From: Planctomycetota bacterium
Lineage (GTDB): Bacteria; Planctomycetota; Planctomycetia; Isosphaerales; Isosphaeraceae
Direction: 5' to 3'
DNA: 6,336 bases
Assembly (NCBI GenBank): GCA_021807585.1
Contig: JAKBCQ010000171.1
Coordinates: forward strand, 1 to 6,336
The first letter of the stretch is position 1, and every line of letters begins with the position of its first letter. This document shows positions 1-5,415 of this stretch, piece by piece. Position numbers and translations under genes: made by a program. Under the pieces are notes generated by a model. It did not search any database, was not told the DNA's origin, and was given only the letters and a program-made list of their open reading frames with translations.

Positions 1-249
1 TCTGACGCCGAATTTGGCGGCGAAAGCGTCGCGCACCTCGGTTGTTCGAAGCTCGTCCATGAAAGCGGCGAACGTCGATCCGAATTTGAGCGTATCGAGA
101 GGGAAGCTTCCGGGTTTGTCGATTTTGGGAAAATCGGCGTTGACCGCGGCGCGCGCCTCGGGCTTGAGGAATTCGGGCAGAACGAGATAAGGGAACGGCT
201 CTGGAACGAGCGTTTGGTCTTCAAACGCGGTGAGATCGAGCATCCGCAT
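1..249 (-). CDS. 2OG-Fe(II) oxygenase-like protein, N-terminal part (runs off the left edge)
   Basis: The minus strand is open for 83 codons from ATG at 249 to the window edge. The protein starts MRMLDLTAFE and continues with PFPYLVLPEFLKPEARAAV (residues 18-36) and DFPKIDKPGSFPLDTL (39-54). This combination (a short leader, a strand ending at a helix start, then 'FPxIxxPGSF') is what I recall from bacterial 2-oxoglutarate/Fe(II)-dependent oxygenases of about 200-250 residues. Such enzymes couple oxidation of a substrate to decarboxylation of 2-oxoglutarate. The diagnostic HxD...H iron ligands and the Arg that binds 2-oxoglutarate would lie beyond the edge, so the call rests on the N-terminus alone. 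No signal peptide or membrane segment is visible, so it is probably cytoplasmic. ATG 249 is preferred over ATG 243 because AGGAG lies 10 nt before the first but 16 nt before the second. The substrate cannot be inferred. Confidence 0.62.
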   Translation of the reverse strand, partial: MRMLDLTAFEDQTLVPEPFPYLVLPEFLKPEARAAVNADFPKIDKPGSFPLDTLKFGSTFAAFMDELRTTEVRDAFAAKFGVR

Positions 250-259
250 GTCCGGTCGG

Positions 260-264
260 CTCCT
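260..264 (-). promoter_or_regulatory. Ribosome binding site of the oxygenase-like gene
   Basis: AGGAG on the minus strand, 10 nt before ATG 249 and 16 nt before the in-frame ATG 243. It favours the upstream start. Confidence 0.5.
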
Positions 265-611
265 GCTCGGATCGGCGATTCAAGCCGCCGGAGTGCTCAC
301 GAGCCGAGACGACGCGGGGCGATCCGTCACGCGCATCCCTGCTCGACCGGCGGCGGCGCCGTCCGTATGTCATCTATTCATCGGCACGCCGGGGGCTAAA
401 CGTAGACGGAATTCACAAAACCGACAAGGCGAACCCGAACGATATGCAACGCGGCGGCGAAATCGCTCTTGCGATTTCGATCCCGCCTTCAGGATGACGG
501 AACGTGTTTCGAGAGCGGATGTCGAAGCGGCGATTCGGCGATCCTAAAATTGCTCCGATATGTTCCCGCTCCGGTGAACCTCGCGTCGAACCGTTAAAGC
601 ATACCTTGTTA

Positions 612-639
612 TTAATATTAAGAATATTTTTTCTATCAA
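612..639 (-). promoter_or_regulatory. Candidate sigma70-like promoter, leftward
   Basis: On the minus strand TTGATA (639-634, five of six matches to TTGACA) is followed after 16 nt by TATTAA (617-612, four of six matches to TATAAT), inside an AT-rich island of otherwise GC-rich DNA. The next leftward gene starts at 249, so a transcript from here would have a leader of about 350 nt. AT-rich DNA yields chance matches easily, and promoter consensus is poorly known in planctomycetes. Confidence 0.3.
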
Positions 640-701
640 GATCCAATATACGTTTCCAAACGGTAAAGCTCCGCAAATCAACCTCGATTTACCGATCGGG
701 T

Positions 702-1214
702 TCAATCCTCCTCGACGTATTTCCAACGCCCATCGAGATTGATGCATGTAAAAAGGTTCAAAGGAACGATTTCGCCTTCGTGGCGGATGAATCCCTTGTC
801 GCCTCCCGGATCGGGATCGGTCCAGAGACAAACGACGCCTTTTGACTTCAACTCGGCCTTTTCGATTCGGAATACGCCGACGCGAAACGGCGTCTTCGGC
901 GGATTTCCGGCTTGGACCTGGTTCGCGGCGCGTTCGATCGACGAACGCGATAGGAAAAACAAAAGTCGAAACGGCCAACTGGTCGCGGCGACCGAGCCGA
1001 AAAACACCCAATAAACCAACATCAAAGCGACGATCGACGCCAGGCCGCGATTCTTTTTGATCGTGAATCCAATCAGCATGCTCGTGACGACGATTGGGAA
1101 AGCCGCTAAAAACGGCGCCGAGATCGATACCAAGATCGGATCTTTCACGATCGCCGAGATCGCCGTGATCGCGATCGCGGGAATCGCGTAAATCATGATC
1201 AGAAATAGCTTCAT
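702..1214 (-). CDS. Hypothetical membrane protein with three predicted TM segments and a C-terminal soluble domain
   Basis: A 170-residue protein. Hydrophobic segments at about residues 3-23, 28-50 and 59-75 suggest three membrane spans, followed by a soluble C-terminal part. That part contains WPFRLLFFLSR (80-90), SIERAANQV (92-100) and GVVCLWTDPDPGGDKGFIR (126-144), and ends DGRWKYVEED. The layout and the 'CLWTDP.P.G..GF.R' stretch resemble short uncharacterised membrane proteins I associate with planctomycetes; I know no function for them. ATG 1214 is supported by GAGAGG (1229-1224) 9 nt upstream. That Shine-Dalgarno partly overlaps a 12-bp palindrome, CTCGGCGCCGAG (1227-1238), which could fold in the leader. 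It lies 123 bp downstream of the PH-domain gene on the same strand, so co-transcription is possible. No enzymatic motif is visible. Confidence 0.72.
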   Translation of the reverse strand: MKLFLIMIYAIPAIAITAISAIVKDPILVSISAPFLAAFPIVVTSMLIGFTIKKNRGLASIVALMLVYWVFFGSVAATSWPFRLLFFLSRSSIERAANQVQAGNPPKTPFRVGVFRIEKAELKSKGVVCLWTDPDPGGDKGFIRHEGEIVPLNLFTCINLDGRWKYVEED

Positions 1215-1337
1215 GTAAAAATGCCTCTCGGCGCCGAGGTCGGAATCGCGTCGGAGGCCGATCCGCCAGAACCGCCGAATGAATCGACGACCCGCGCCTC
1301 GGTCGTACGCGAATAGAACCCCGGAGCGTTCGATTCG

Positions 1338-1970
1338 TCAAGCGGGTTTTTCCGCGGCTTGAGCCTCGGTCGTCAGCAACCTTTCGACTTCGCTGACGTT
1401 CGGAATCGAATAAAAGCCGTCGCGATGGATCTCTCGCATCAAGAAAATAGCGATCGTGAACAGCGGCTCGCCGAAGATCAAATCTCCCGAGCCGTCGTCG
1501 TTGCATATTTTGCGGATCGACCCCATTTTATTTAAAGGATATGAGCGAATATCATTTTTTCGCACGAATTTGGGTTGAAGCGTCTCGTAGGCGATCGTCA
1601 TGCCGTCGTCTCCGTGGTAGCCGCCGTCGAAGATGATTGCGCGGCGATCGGTGACGAGATAAAACGTTTTGGACGCGATTTTACGCAGTCGCTTTCGGAT
1701 CCAGATCGGACTGGTTAAGAGCGTGATCCCGATCGCGACGAACGGAATGCAGAACACCATCACGAAGATCCGCTCGCCGCCGCTCGGTCCTTGAATATTC
1801 ACCCCTCGAGGTTGATCGAGCAAACCCAGAAAAGCGACGATCCAAAAGACGAGAAATGCCGACCAGGGAATCGCGATAAAAAATGGAAGATAAGCGAGTA
1901 AGGGGAGCTTCTCGCGCGGTATCGGCCGTTCGAGGTGGCGAATCCTTTCACCATTGACAAGTTCATTCAT
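1338..1970 (-). CDS. Membrane protein with bacterial PH-like domain
   Basis: A 210-residue protein from ATG 1970. It begins MNELVNGERIRHLERPIPR, matching the 'MxELxxGERxLWxGxPxPR' opening that I recall from a bacterial PH-domain membrane family. Two hydrophobic segments follow (about 26-51, containing AIPWSAFLVFWI, and about 67-90). The cytoplasmic PH-like part then starts KTFYLVTDRRAIIFDGG (101-117) and includes GSGDLIFGEP (160-169) and GFYSIPNVSEVERLL (185-199). The 'YxVTDRRAII' strand is the best marker. Such domains probably bind lipid or protein, but the role of this one is unknown. The frame stays open to a GTG at 2012, adding 14 residues (VDIHSIDDSSKNVI). I prefer ATG 1970 because the family opening starts there, although neither start has a clear Shine-Dalgarno. 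It may be co-transcribed with the three-segment membrane protein downstream. Confidence 0.78.
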   Translation of the reverse strand: MNELVNGERIRHLERPIPREKLPLLAYLPFFIAIPWSAFLVFWIVAFLGLLDQPRGVNIQGPSGGERIFVMVFCIPFVAIGITLLTSPIWIRKRLRKIASKTFYLVTDRRAIIFDGGYHGDDGMTIAYETLQPKFVRKNDIRSYPLNKMGSIRKICNDDGSGDLIFGEPLFTIAIFLMREIHRDGFYSIPNVSEVERLLTTEAQAAEKPA

Positions 1971-1994
1971 TATCACATTTTTAGACGAATCGTC

Positions 1995-2100
1995 GATCGA
2001 ATGAATGTCCACATGGATCGTCCCGTAACCCGGAAAGAAATCGCTCGTTTATATGGTTATGAAAATGTCCGCGTGAATTCTAGCGATCAAATGAATGTAC
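1995..2100. repeat. Pair of 16-bp imperfect direct repeats 90 bp apart
   Basis: GATCGAATGAATGTCC (1995-2010) and GATCAAATGAATGTAC (2085-2100) match at 14 of 16 positions. Both lie just upstream of the PH-domain gene and are AT-rich compared with the surroundings. They could be protein-binding sites or remains of a small duplication. Confidence 0.5.
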
Positions 2101-2108
2101 AATTCATT
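2090..2108. promoter_or_regulatory. Operator-like spaced palindrome AATGAAT-N5-ATTCATT
   Basis: AATGAAT (2090-2096), spacer GTACA, ATTCATT (2102-2108): a perfect 7-bp inverted repeat with a 5-nt spacer, 120 bp upstream of ATG 1970 of the PH-domain gene and about 107 bp past the dismutase stop. No T-tract follows on either strand, so a protein-binding site is more likely than a terminator. Function is inferred from shape only. Confidence 0.35.
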
Positions 2109-2214
2109 GCGCGTTATCGAAGGCGCCGAAAGGTCCGAGCGGTCACGGCGAGAACGACTCTCGCGCGTGCCCGCTCTTCCGGCCGGCGAAACCGGGTCGA
2201 TTTAGAATTGAGGA

Positions 2215-2829
2215 TTAGACTCCCGCGGCGAACCGGCGGGCGACTTCGTCCCAGGCGACCGTGTTCCACCACGCCGAAATATAATCGGGGCGGCGGTTTT
2301 GATACTTAAGATAATAAGCATGTTCCCAAACGTCGAGGCCGAGGAGGGGCTTTTGGCCGTCCATGATCGGGCTATCCTGGTTGGGGGTGGAGGTGACGGC
2401 GAGCTTGCCGTCTTTACCCAGGACGAGCCACGCCCAACCCGAGCCGAAGCGGGTCGCCCCCGCCTTGGCGAAGGCTTCTTTAAAAGCCGCGAAGCCGCCG
2501 AGCTGCGATCCGATCGCGTCGGCGAGCGCTCCCGTCGGCTCGCCGCCCCCTCCTGGTTTCATCAATTGCCAGAAAAGCGAATGATTGGCGTGGCCGCCGC
2601 CGTTGTTGCGGACCGCGGTGCGGATCGATTCGGGAAGCGCGTTCAAGTTTGCGATCAGCGCCTCGATCGTCTTGCCTTGATGATCGGGGTGATCCTTGAG
2701 CGCCGCGTTCAAATTGTTAATGTACGCTTGATGATGTTTTGTGTAATGGATTTCCATCGTTCGAGCGTCGATATGAGGCTCGAGGGCCGAGTAATCGTAA
2801 GGCAACGGTGGTAGAGCGTATTCGGACAT
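2215..2829 (-). CDS. sodA: Superoxide dismutase, manganese type
   Basis: This enzyme converts superoxide to hydrogen peroxide and oxygen. The 204-residue protein has the whole Fe/Mn-SOD fold. Counting from [10 protein letters not shown] (the longer start), the N-terminal helical hairpin has [16 protein letters not shown] with metal ligand His29, and [11 protein letters not shown] with His84. The C-terminal alpha/beta domain has [19 protein letters not shown] with Asp167 and His171. The [11 protein letters not shown] stretch and Gln152 in TPNQDSP are the pattern of Mn enzymes rather than Fe ones, although metal use can only be settled biochemically. Length is typical. There is no signal peptide, so it is cytoplasmic. 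Two adjacent ATGs exist (2832 and 2829); AGGAG lies 4 nt before the first and 7 nt before the second, so 2829 (MSEYALP) is chosen. Gaps on both sides suggest it is transcribed alone. Confidence 0.97.
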   Translation of the reverse strand: MSEYALPPLPYDYSALEPHIDARTMEIHYTKHHQAYINNLNAALKDHPDHQGKTIEALIANLNALPESIRTAVRNNGGGHANHSLFWQLMKPGGGGEPTGALADAIGSQLGGFAAFKEAFAKAGATRFGSGWAWLVLGKDGKLAVTSTPNQDSPIMDGQKPLLGLDVWEHAYYLKYQNRRPDYISAWWNTVAWDEVARRFAAGV

Positions 2830-2836
2830 CATGCGG

Positions 2837-2841
2837 CTCCT
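2837..2841 (-). promoter_or_regulatory. Ribosome binding site of superoxide dismutase
   Basis: AGGAG on the minus strand. The 7-nt distance to ATG 2829 is better than the 4 nt to ATG 2832, which decides the start call. Confidence 0.65.
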
Positions 2842-2862
2842 GGTTGAAGACCCTGAATGCGA

Positions 2863-2888
2863 ACGACCGCGCTCGAAACCGCGGTCGT
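2863..2888. repeat. Inverted repeat, 9-bp perfect stem with 8-nt loop, upstream of the dismutase
   Basis: ACGACCGCG (2863-2871), loop CTCGAAAC, CGCGGTCGT (2880-2888). The stem is GC-rich and has no following T-tract, so it is not a typical terminator. It sits 34 bp upstream of the dismutase start, where it could be a leader hairpin or an operator. Confidence 0.45.
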
Positions 2889-3050
2889 CGACCCGCCCCG
2901 CGTCGGTGTGTGCGACGACCCGCCGCGGGGACTCGAAGCGTTAACGTACCACTCGCCGCGTTCGGGGGCAAATGGTCGCGGCCGCGGCGGGTTTCTCAAA
3001 CCAATGAGACCGTGAGACAAAGCGCGACGGAACCCTCGCGAGCGTGCGAG

Positions 3051-3079
3051 AAAACAAAAGCCCGGCGGCAAGGCCGGGC
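3051..3079 (-). terminator. Intrinsic (rho-independent) terminator of the metalloprotease gene
   Basis: On the minus strand GCCCGGC (3079-3073), a 6-nt loop (CTTGCC) and GCCGGGC (3066-3060) form a perfect 7-bp GC stem followed at once by TTTTGTTTT (3059-3051). It lies about 108 bp after the protease stop and, reading leftward, ends that transcript before the dismutase. The opposite strand has no T-tract, so it acts in one direction. Confidence 0.85.
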
Positions 3080-3186
3080 GAAGACCTAACTTATATCCAG
3101 ATATTTATGTATATCATATATGTGAGATTGTTTCGCTTGCCGCGAATTGAGGCGATCAACCGACGCGTCGATCGCGTGTTCGATCG

Positions 3187-4614
3187 CTAACCTCGGCGGA
3201 AAAACGGGTGACGTGCAATCGTCGGAAAACGAACAGCGGTTTGGGGAGCGTGCGATAATCGCCACCAGGTCGCCCATTCTTGAGCTTGCACCCGCGCCAT
3301 GATGCGTTGCCAGGTAAGCATCTGATTTTCTTTGGCTCGATTGTAGCCGAACGGCGCGATCGTGCCCGCGTTGTAAGGCGCGCCGGCGTTCGAGGGGGTG
3401 GGCGTGGGCGACGGGTTGGTGCTTGCGACGACCGGTGCGGGAGAAGTCGCGACGGGATTATCCGACGCGGGGAGGGGATTCGCGGGTTGAACGGGAACCG
3501 GCGTCGGAGCGACGGGCGTGCTCGCCGCGACCGGAGCTTGAAGGCCGACGAAGTTGATCCCCAACTCGTAGGTTCCGACCGAGAAGACGTTGTTTGTCGC
3601 TCCCGTCACCGCGACATAATAGAATGCGCCGGGTTGAACGTTTGTCACCGCCGCGCCGACGTTGTCGCTGAACCCCGAGGGATTCGCCTGCGAGGCGAGC
3701 AGGCTTTGAGAGGCGTTTAAGATCTCAATTTTGGGGCTCAGCATGCTTTGACCCGCGGCGACGGCTTCGGCCTGGAGGGTCGTTCCCGCGCCCGCGTCGG
3801 CGGGGGCCTGGACGAGGTAATATTCGACGTCGCCGATCGAGCCGAGCGAAACGCCCGTTACGGTCGCCTGTCCCGCGGCGGTAAGCGAGCCGTTGAGGTT
3901 GATCGCGGTTGCGAACGAAGTACCGATGCCTTGTTGTTGATATGTATCGAGCGTTCGCGCGCCGTAAAGCGACTGAATTCCGGCGATATCGGCGGAGTTC
4001 AGACCTGTCCGGACGCCTTGGTATTGTTGATACATGACCGCGGCGGGGTCGGGCGATTCGGCGAGCCCGAGCGCGTGGCCCATCTCGTGGAGCACGACGC
4101 TGTACAGGTCGATGCCGCTTCCGATCGAGTAATTGACCGCGGTGTTGATCTCGGAATCCCCCGCGGCGGTCCAGCCGTCCGGGGGTGGGGGATACGTTTG
4201 AGCCGCGACCGTGGGGTTGTTGAAGTTATAGCCGGCGATGCGAATATCGCCGAAATTGGGGTCTCCCTGCGCGAGTCCGTAGGTGTTAAAGGGGGCGCCC
4301 GAGTCTGTTGTGGGAGAGATATTGATATTGGCGACCGATTCCCAGGTCGCGAGCGCTTTGGCGATTTGGTATTGCCAAACGCCCGAGCCGAATTTGGCGT
4401 TCATCACCGCGTTGAGGTTGCTGATTCCGTGATCCCATTGCGTGCCGTCGGGGACGATGCTGTAGGTGATGTGGCCGGGATTGGGCCATTGAGTCCCTTC
4501 GAGCACATATCCCGATCCGGCTGCGCTCAGGAGGGACCGGATCTCGAGCGTCTCGACGCTCCATGTCCGCGATCGCGGCTTCCGTTTTCTTCGGTTCGGA
4601 TGGTGAAACCACAT
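3187..4614 (-). CDS. Secreted matrixin-like metalloprotease with a planctomycete N-terminal export-type motif
   Basis: A 475-residue protein. Residues 1-18 are strongly basic, followed by VETLEIRSLLSA (20-31), the planctomycete LExRxLLSA motif (Pfam Planc_extracel type) of extracellular proteins; no ordinary signal peptide is visible. Residues about 48-218 form a matrixin (M10A-like) catalytic domain: HITYSIVPDG (48-57), ALATWESVANINI (87-99), FGDIRIAGYNF (121-131), the zinc motif LHEMGHALGLAES (175-187) and the Met-turn AAVMY (191-195). His176, Glu177 and His180 are in place, but the usual third His is Glu186. Residues about 232-355 resemble a bacterial pre-peptidase C-terminal (PPC-like) beta domain (GDVEYYLVQAP, SPKIEILNASQSLLA). 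A Pro/Ala/Thr-rich linker (about 358-412) leads to a Trp-containing basic tail ending HPFFRRG. ATG 4614 has CGAGG 4 nt and GGAG 10 nt upstream. It is transcribed divergently from the membrane-fusion gene and ends in its own terminator. Confidence 0.88.
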   Translation of the reverse strand: MWFHHPNRRKRKPRSRTWSVETLEIRSLLSAAGSGYVLEGTQWPNPGHITYSIVPDGTQWDHGISNLNAVMNAKFGSGVWQYQIAKALATWESVANINISPTTDSGAPFNTYGLAQGDPNFGDIRIAGYNFNNPTVAAQTYPPPPDGWTAAGDSEINTAVNYSIGSGIDLYSVVLHEMGHALGLAESPDPAAVMYQQYQGVRTGLNSADIAGIQSLYGARTLDTYQQQGIGTSFATAINLNGSLTAAGQATVTGVSLGSIGDVEYYLVQAPADAGAGTTLQAEAVAAGQSMLSPKIEILNASQSLLASQANPSGFSDNVGAAVTNVQPGAFYYVAVTGATNNVFSVGTYELGINFVGLQAPVAASTPVAPTPVPVQPANPLPASDNPVATSPAPVVASTNPSPTPTPSNAGAPYNAGTIAPFGYNRAKENQMLTWQRIMARVQAQEWATWWRLSHAPQTAVRFPTIARHPFFRRG

Positions 4615-5147
4615 GCGGCCTCGACTCCATAGGTGTTTAAATCATCTGATATTGATTTATAGACGTCGGCGCGCGCCGCCGCGGTCCGGGGACGCCGGAT
4701 AAAGTTTAAATATTAATAGTCTTCCATAACAGGATTGGATCGAGATCGAGCGGCGCGGCGGCGTCCCGATTCGGCTCTGCGCCGGCGGGTTGAATCCGCG
4801 TCGTCCGCGTGTGGTTGGATCCGTTCGTTCCGTCGGATCGAGAGCGTTTGCACGCGGCCGGGGATCGAACGAGACGAGTCTCGGTCGGTCGATCGGTCGG
4901 GCGGCTTCCGCCGAGTCGTGTCGAGCCGATCGAAGATCGTCGCGACGTTTCGTCTCGGGGATAACGGAACTTTAGACTATTTTTCGCGACCTGCCAAAAA
5001 TTTTCGGATTCTCGTGAATTTTCTTAGGATATGCGTGCCGACGATCATGCGTAGGGGGGTGGTCGGATGGATGAAACGGCGGGGCGGATGGCATGCTTGG
5101 TTTTTATCGGCTCGGTTTCATCGATTTTGACGCTCAATCTTATTAGG

Positions 5148-5167
5148 CGTCGGAAGCTTATCCGACG
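5148..5167. repeat. Inverted repeat, 7-bp stem with 6-nt loop
   Basis: CGTCGGA (5148-5154), loop AGCTTA, TCCGACG (5161-5167). It is perfect and is followed on the plus strand only by TTTG, so it is a weak terminator candidate at best. It lies about 250 bp upstream of the membrane-fusion gene. Confidence 0.4.
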
Positions 5168-5222
5168 TTTGATTGATCGATCCCGCCGCTTTGCCCTCGA
5201 TTTCCGTTTCCTGATCCGATTA

Positions 5223-5240
5223 TGATACATTTGGGTATCA
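5223..5240. promoter_or_regulatory. Operator-like inverted repeat TGATAC-N6-GTATCA
   Basis: A perfect 6-bp inverted repeat with a 6-nt spacer, overlapping TATGAT (5221-5226), which matches TATAAT at five of six positions. No good -35 box lies at the right distance. If this is a promoter for the membrane-fusion gene, the repeat would be placed to block or recruit polymerase; that is inference. Confidence 0.28.
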
Positions 5241-5344
5241 AGCGATTGATCGCGGCGAGGAATGAACAGTCGGACCGATTCTTCCGACGACGATTGAGCG
5301 TTTTTTCGACGAGCATCTGCGGATTGAGATGGAATCATCGCCCC

Positions 5345-5359
5345 GGCGTATTTTACGCC
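5345..5359. repeat. Inverted repeat GGCGTA-TTT-TACGCC
   Basis: A perfect 6-bp stem with a 3-nt loop, 56 bp before the chosen start of the membrane-fusion gene. It could fold in the mRNA leader or be a binding site. If translation began at the upstream in-frame ATG 5329, it would be inside the coding region. Confidence 0.35.
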
Positions 5360-5402
5360 CGATGATGGACGGTTTTACGGAATGCGTCGAACCCCGCGAC
5401 GC

Positions 5403-5407
5403 GAGGG
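5403..5407 (+). promoter_or_regulatory. Ribosome binding site of the membrane-fusion gene
   Basis: GAGGG ending 8 nt before ATG 5416. The other in-frame ATGs (5329, 5362, 5365) have no comparable site, so this decides the start. Confidence 0.6.
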
Positions 5408-5415
5408 AACATCCG

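Larger units (their letters stand above)
250..701. other. Intergenic region of 452 bp, no gene supported
   Basis: This lies between the start of the oxygenase-like gene and the stop of the three-segment membrane protein; both are on the minus strand, so it is the upstream region of the former and the downstream region of the latter. Open frames here give Arg/Ser-rich, low-plausibility proteins with no recognisable motif. Its left two thirds are GC-rich. A marked AT-rich island (about 600-660) contains a sigma70-like promoter candidate reading leftward and a short AT-only inverted repeat (AATATT at 614-619 and 623-628). I found no intrinsic terminator for the membrane-protein gene. Confidence 0.6.
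1971..2214. other. Intergenic region between superoxide dismutase and the PH-domain gene
   Basis: A 244-bp gap downstream of the dismutase and upstream of the PH-domain gene. It holds copies of the word AATGAAT in both orientations and a spaced palindrome, described separately. No intrinsic terminator is visible after the dismutase stop. A plus-strand frame crosses it (1935-2309) but becomes Arg-rich and overlaps both genes, so it is not called. Confidence 0.5.
2842..3186. other. Intergenic region between the metalloprotease and the dismutase
   Basis: About 345 bp without a supported gene. From right to left it holds an AT-rich stretch just after the protease stop (about 3086-3125, with the palindrome CATATATG at 3115-3122), an intrinsic terminator for the protease, and a GC-rich upstream region of the dismutase. 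The latter contains the 9-bp inverted repeat and the palindrome CGTTAACG (2939-2946). No convincing -10/-35 pair was found for the dismutase. Open frames here are Arg/Pro-rich shadows. Confidence 0.55.
4615..5415. other. Divergent intergenic region of 801 bp, no gene supported
   Basis: This separates the starts of the protease (leftward) and the membrane-fusion gene (rightward), so it should carry both promoters. Frames within it (plus 4735-5130, minus 5045-5338) encode Arg/Ser-rich sequence with no motif and are not called. Visible structure: AT-rich stretches at about 4635-4660 and 4700-4720 sharing the word GTTTAAAT (4635-4642, 4704-4711); a 12-bp palindrome CGGCGCGCGCCG (4667-4678); a short CGGT-type tandem run (about 4883-4899); an AT-rich patch (about 4965-5035); and three inverted repeats nearer the membrane-fusion gene, listed separately. 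Confidence 0.55.

Noticed and set aside
614..632. AATATT-AAG-AATATT followed by T-run as a terminator
   Set aside because: The stem is all A/T with a 3-nt loop and the T-run is on the plus strand, where no gene ends. It is more likely just part of an AT-rich island.
544..1506. Minus-strand frame of 320 codons
   Set aside because: Arg/Asp-rich, without motifs, and it overlaps the three-segment membrane protein and the PH-domain gene in another frame. Those two have membrane segments, plausible starts and family-like motifs.
1935..2309. Plus-strand frame of 124 codons containing VTRKEIARLYGY, which looks like part of a helix-turn-helix
   Set aside because: It overlaps the start of the PH-domain gene and the end of the dismutase, and turns into Arg-rich sequence after about 60 residues. 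The short HTH-like stretch alone is not enough.
2299..2814. Plus-strand frame of 171 codons opposite the superoxide dismutase
   Set aside because: It is fully antisense to a clearly identified enzyme and has no recognisable domain.
3748..4632. Plus-strand frame of 294 codons opposite the metalloprotease
   Set aside because: It lies antisense to the protease catalytic and PPC-like regions, is Arg/Gly/Asp-rich without motifs, and is typical of GC-rich antisense shadows.
4735..5130. Plus-strand frame of 131 codons in the divergent gap
   Set aside because: Arg/Ser-rich from end to end, no motif, no Shine-Dalgarno of note, and composition like non-coding GC-rich DNA.
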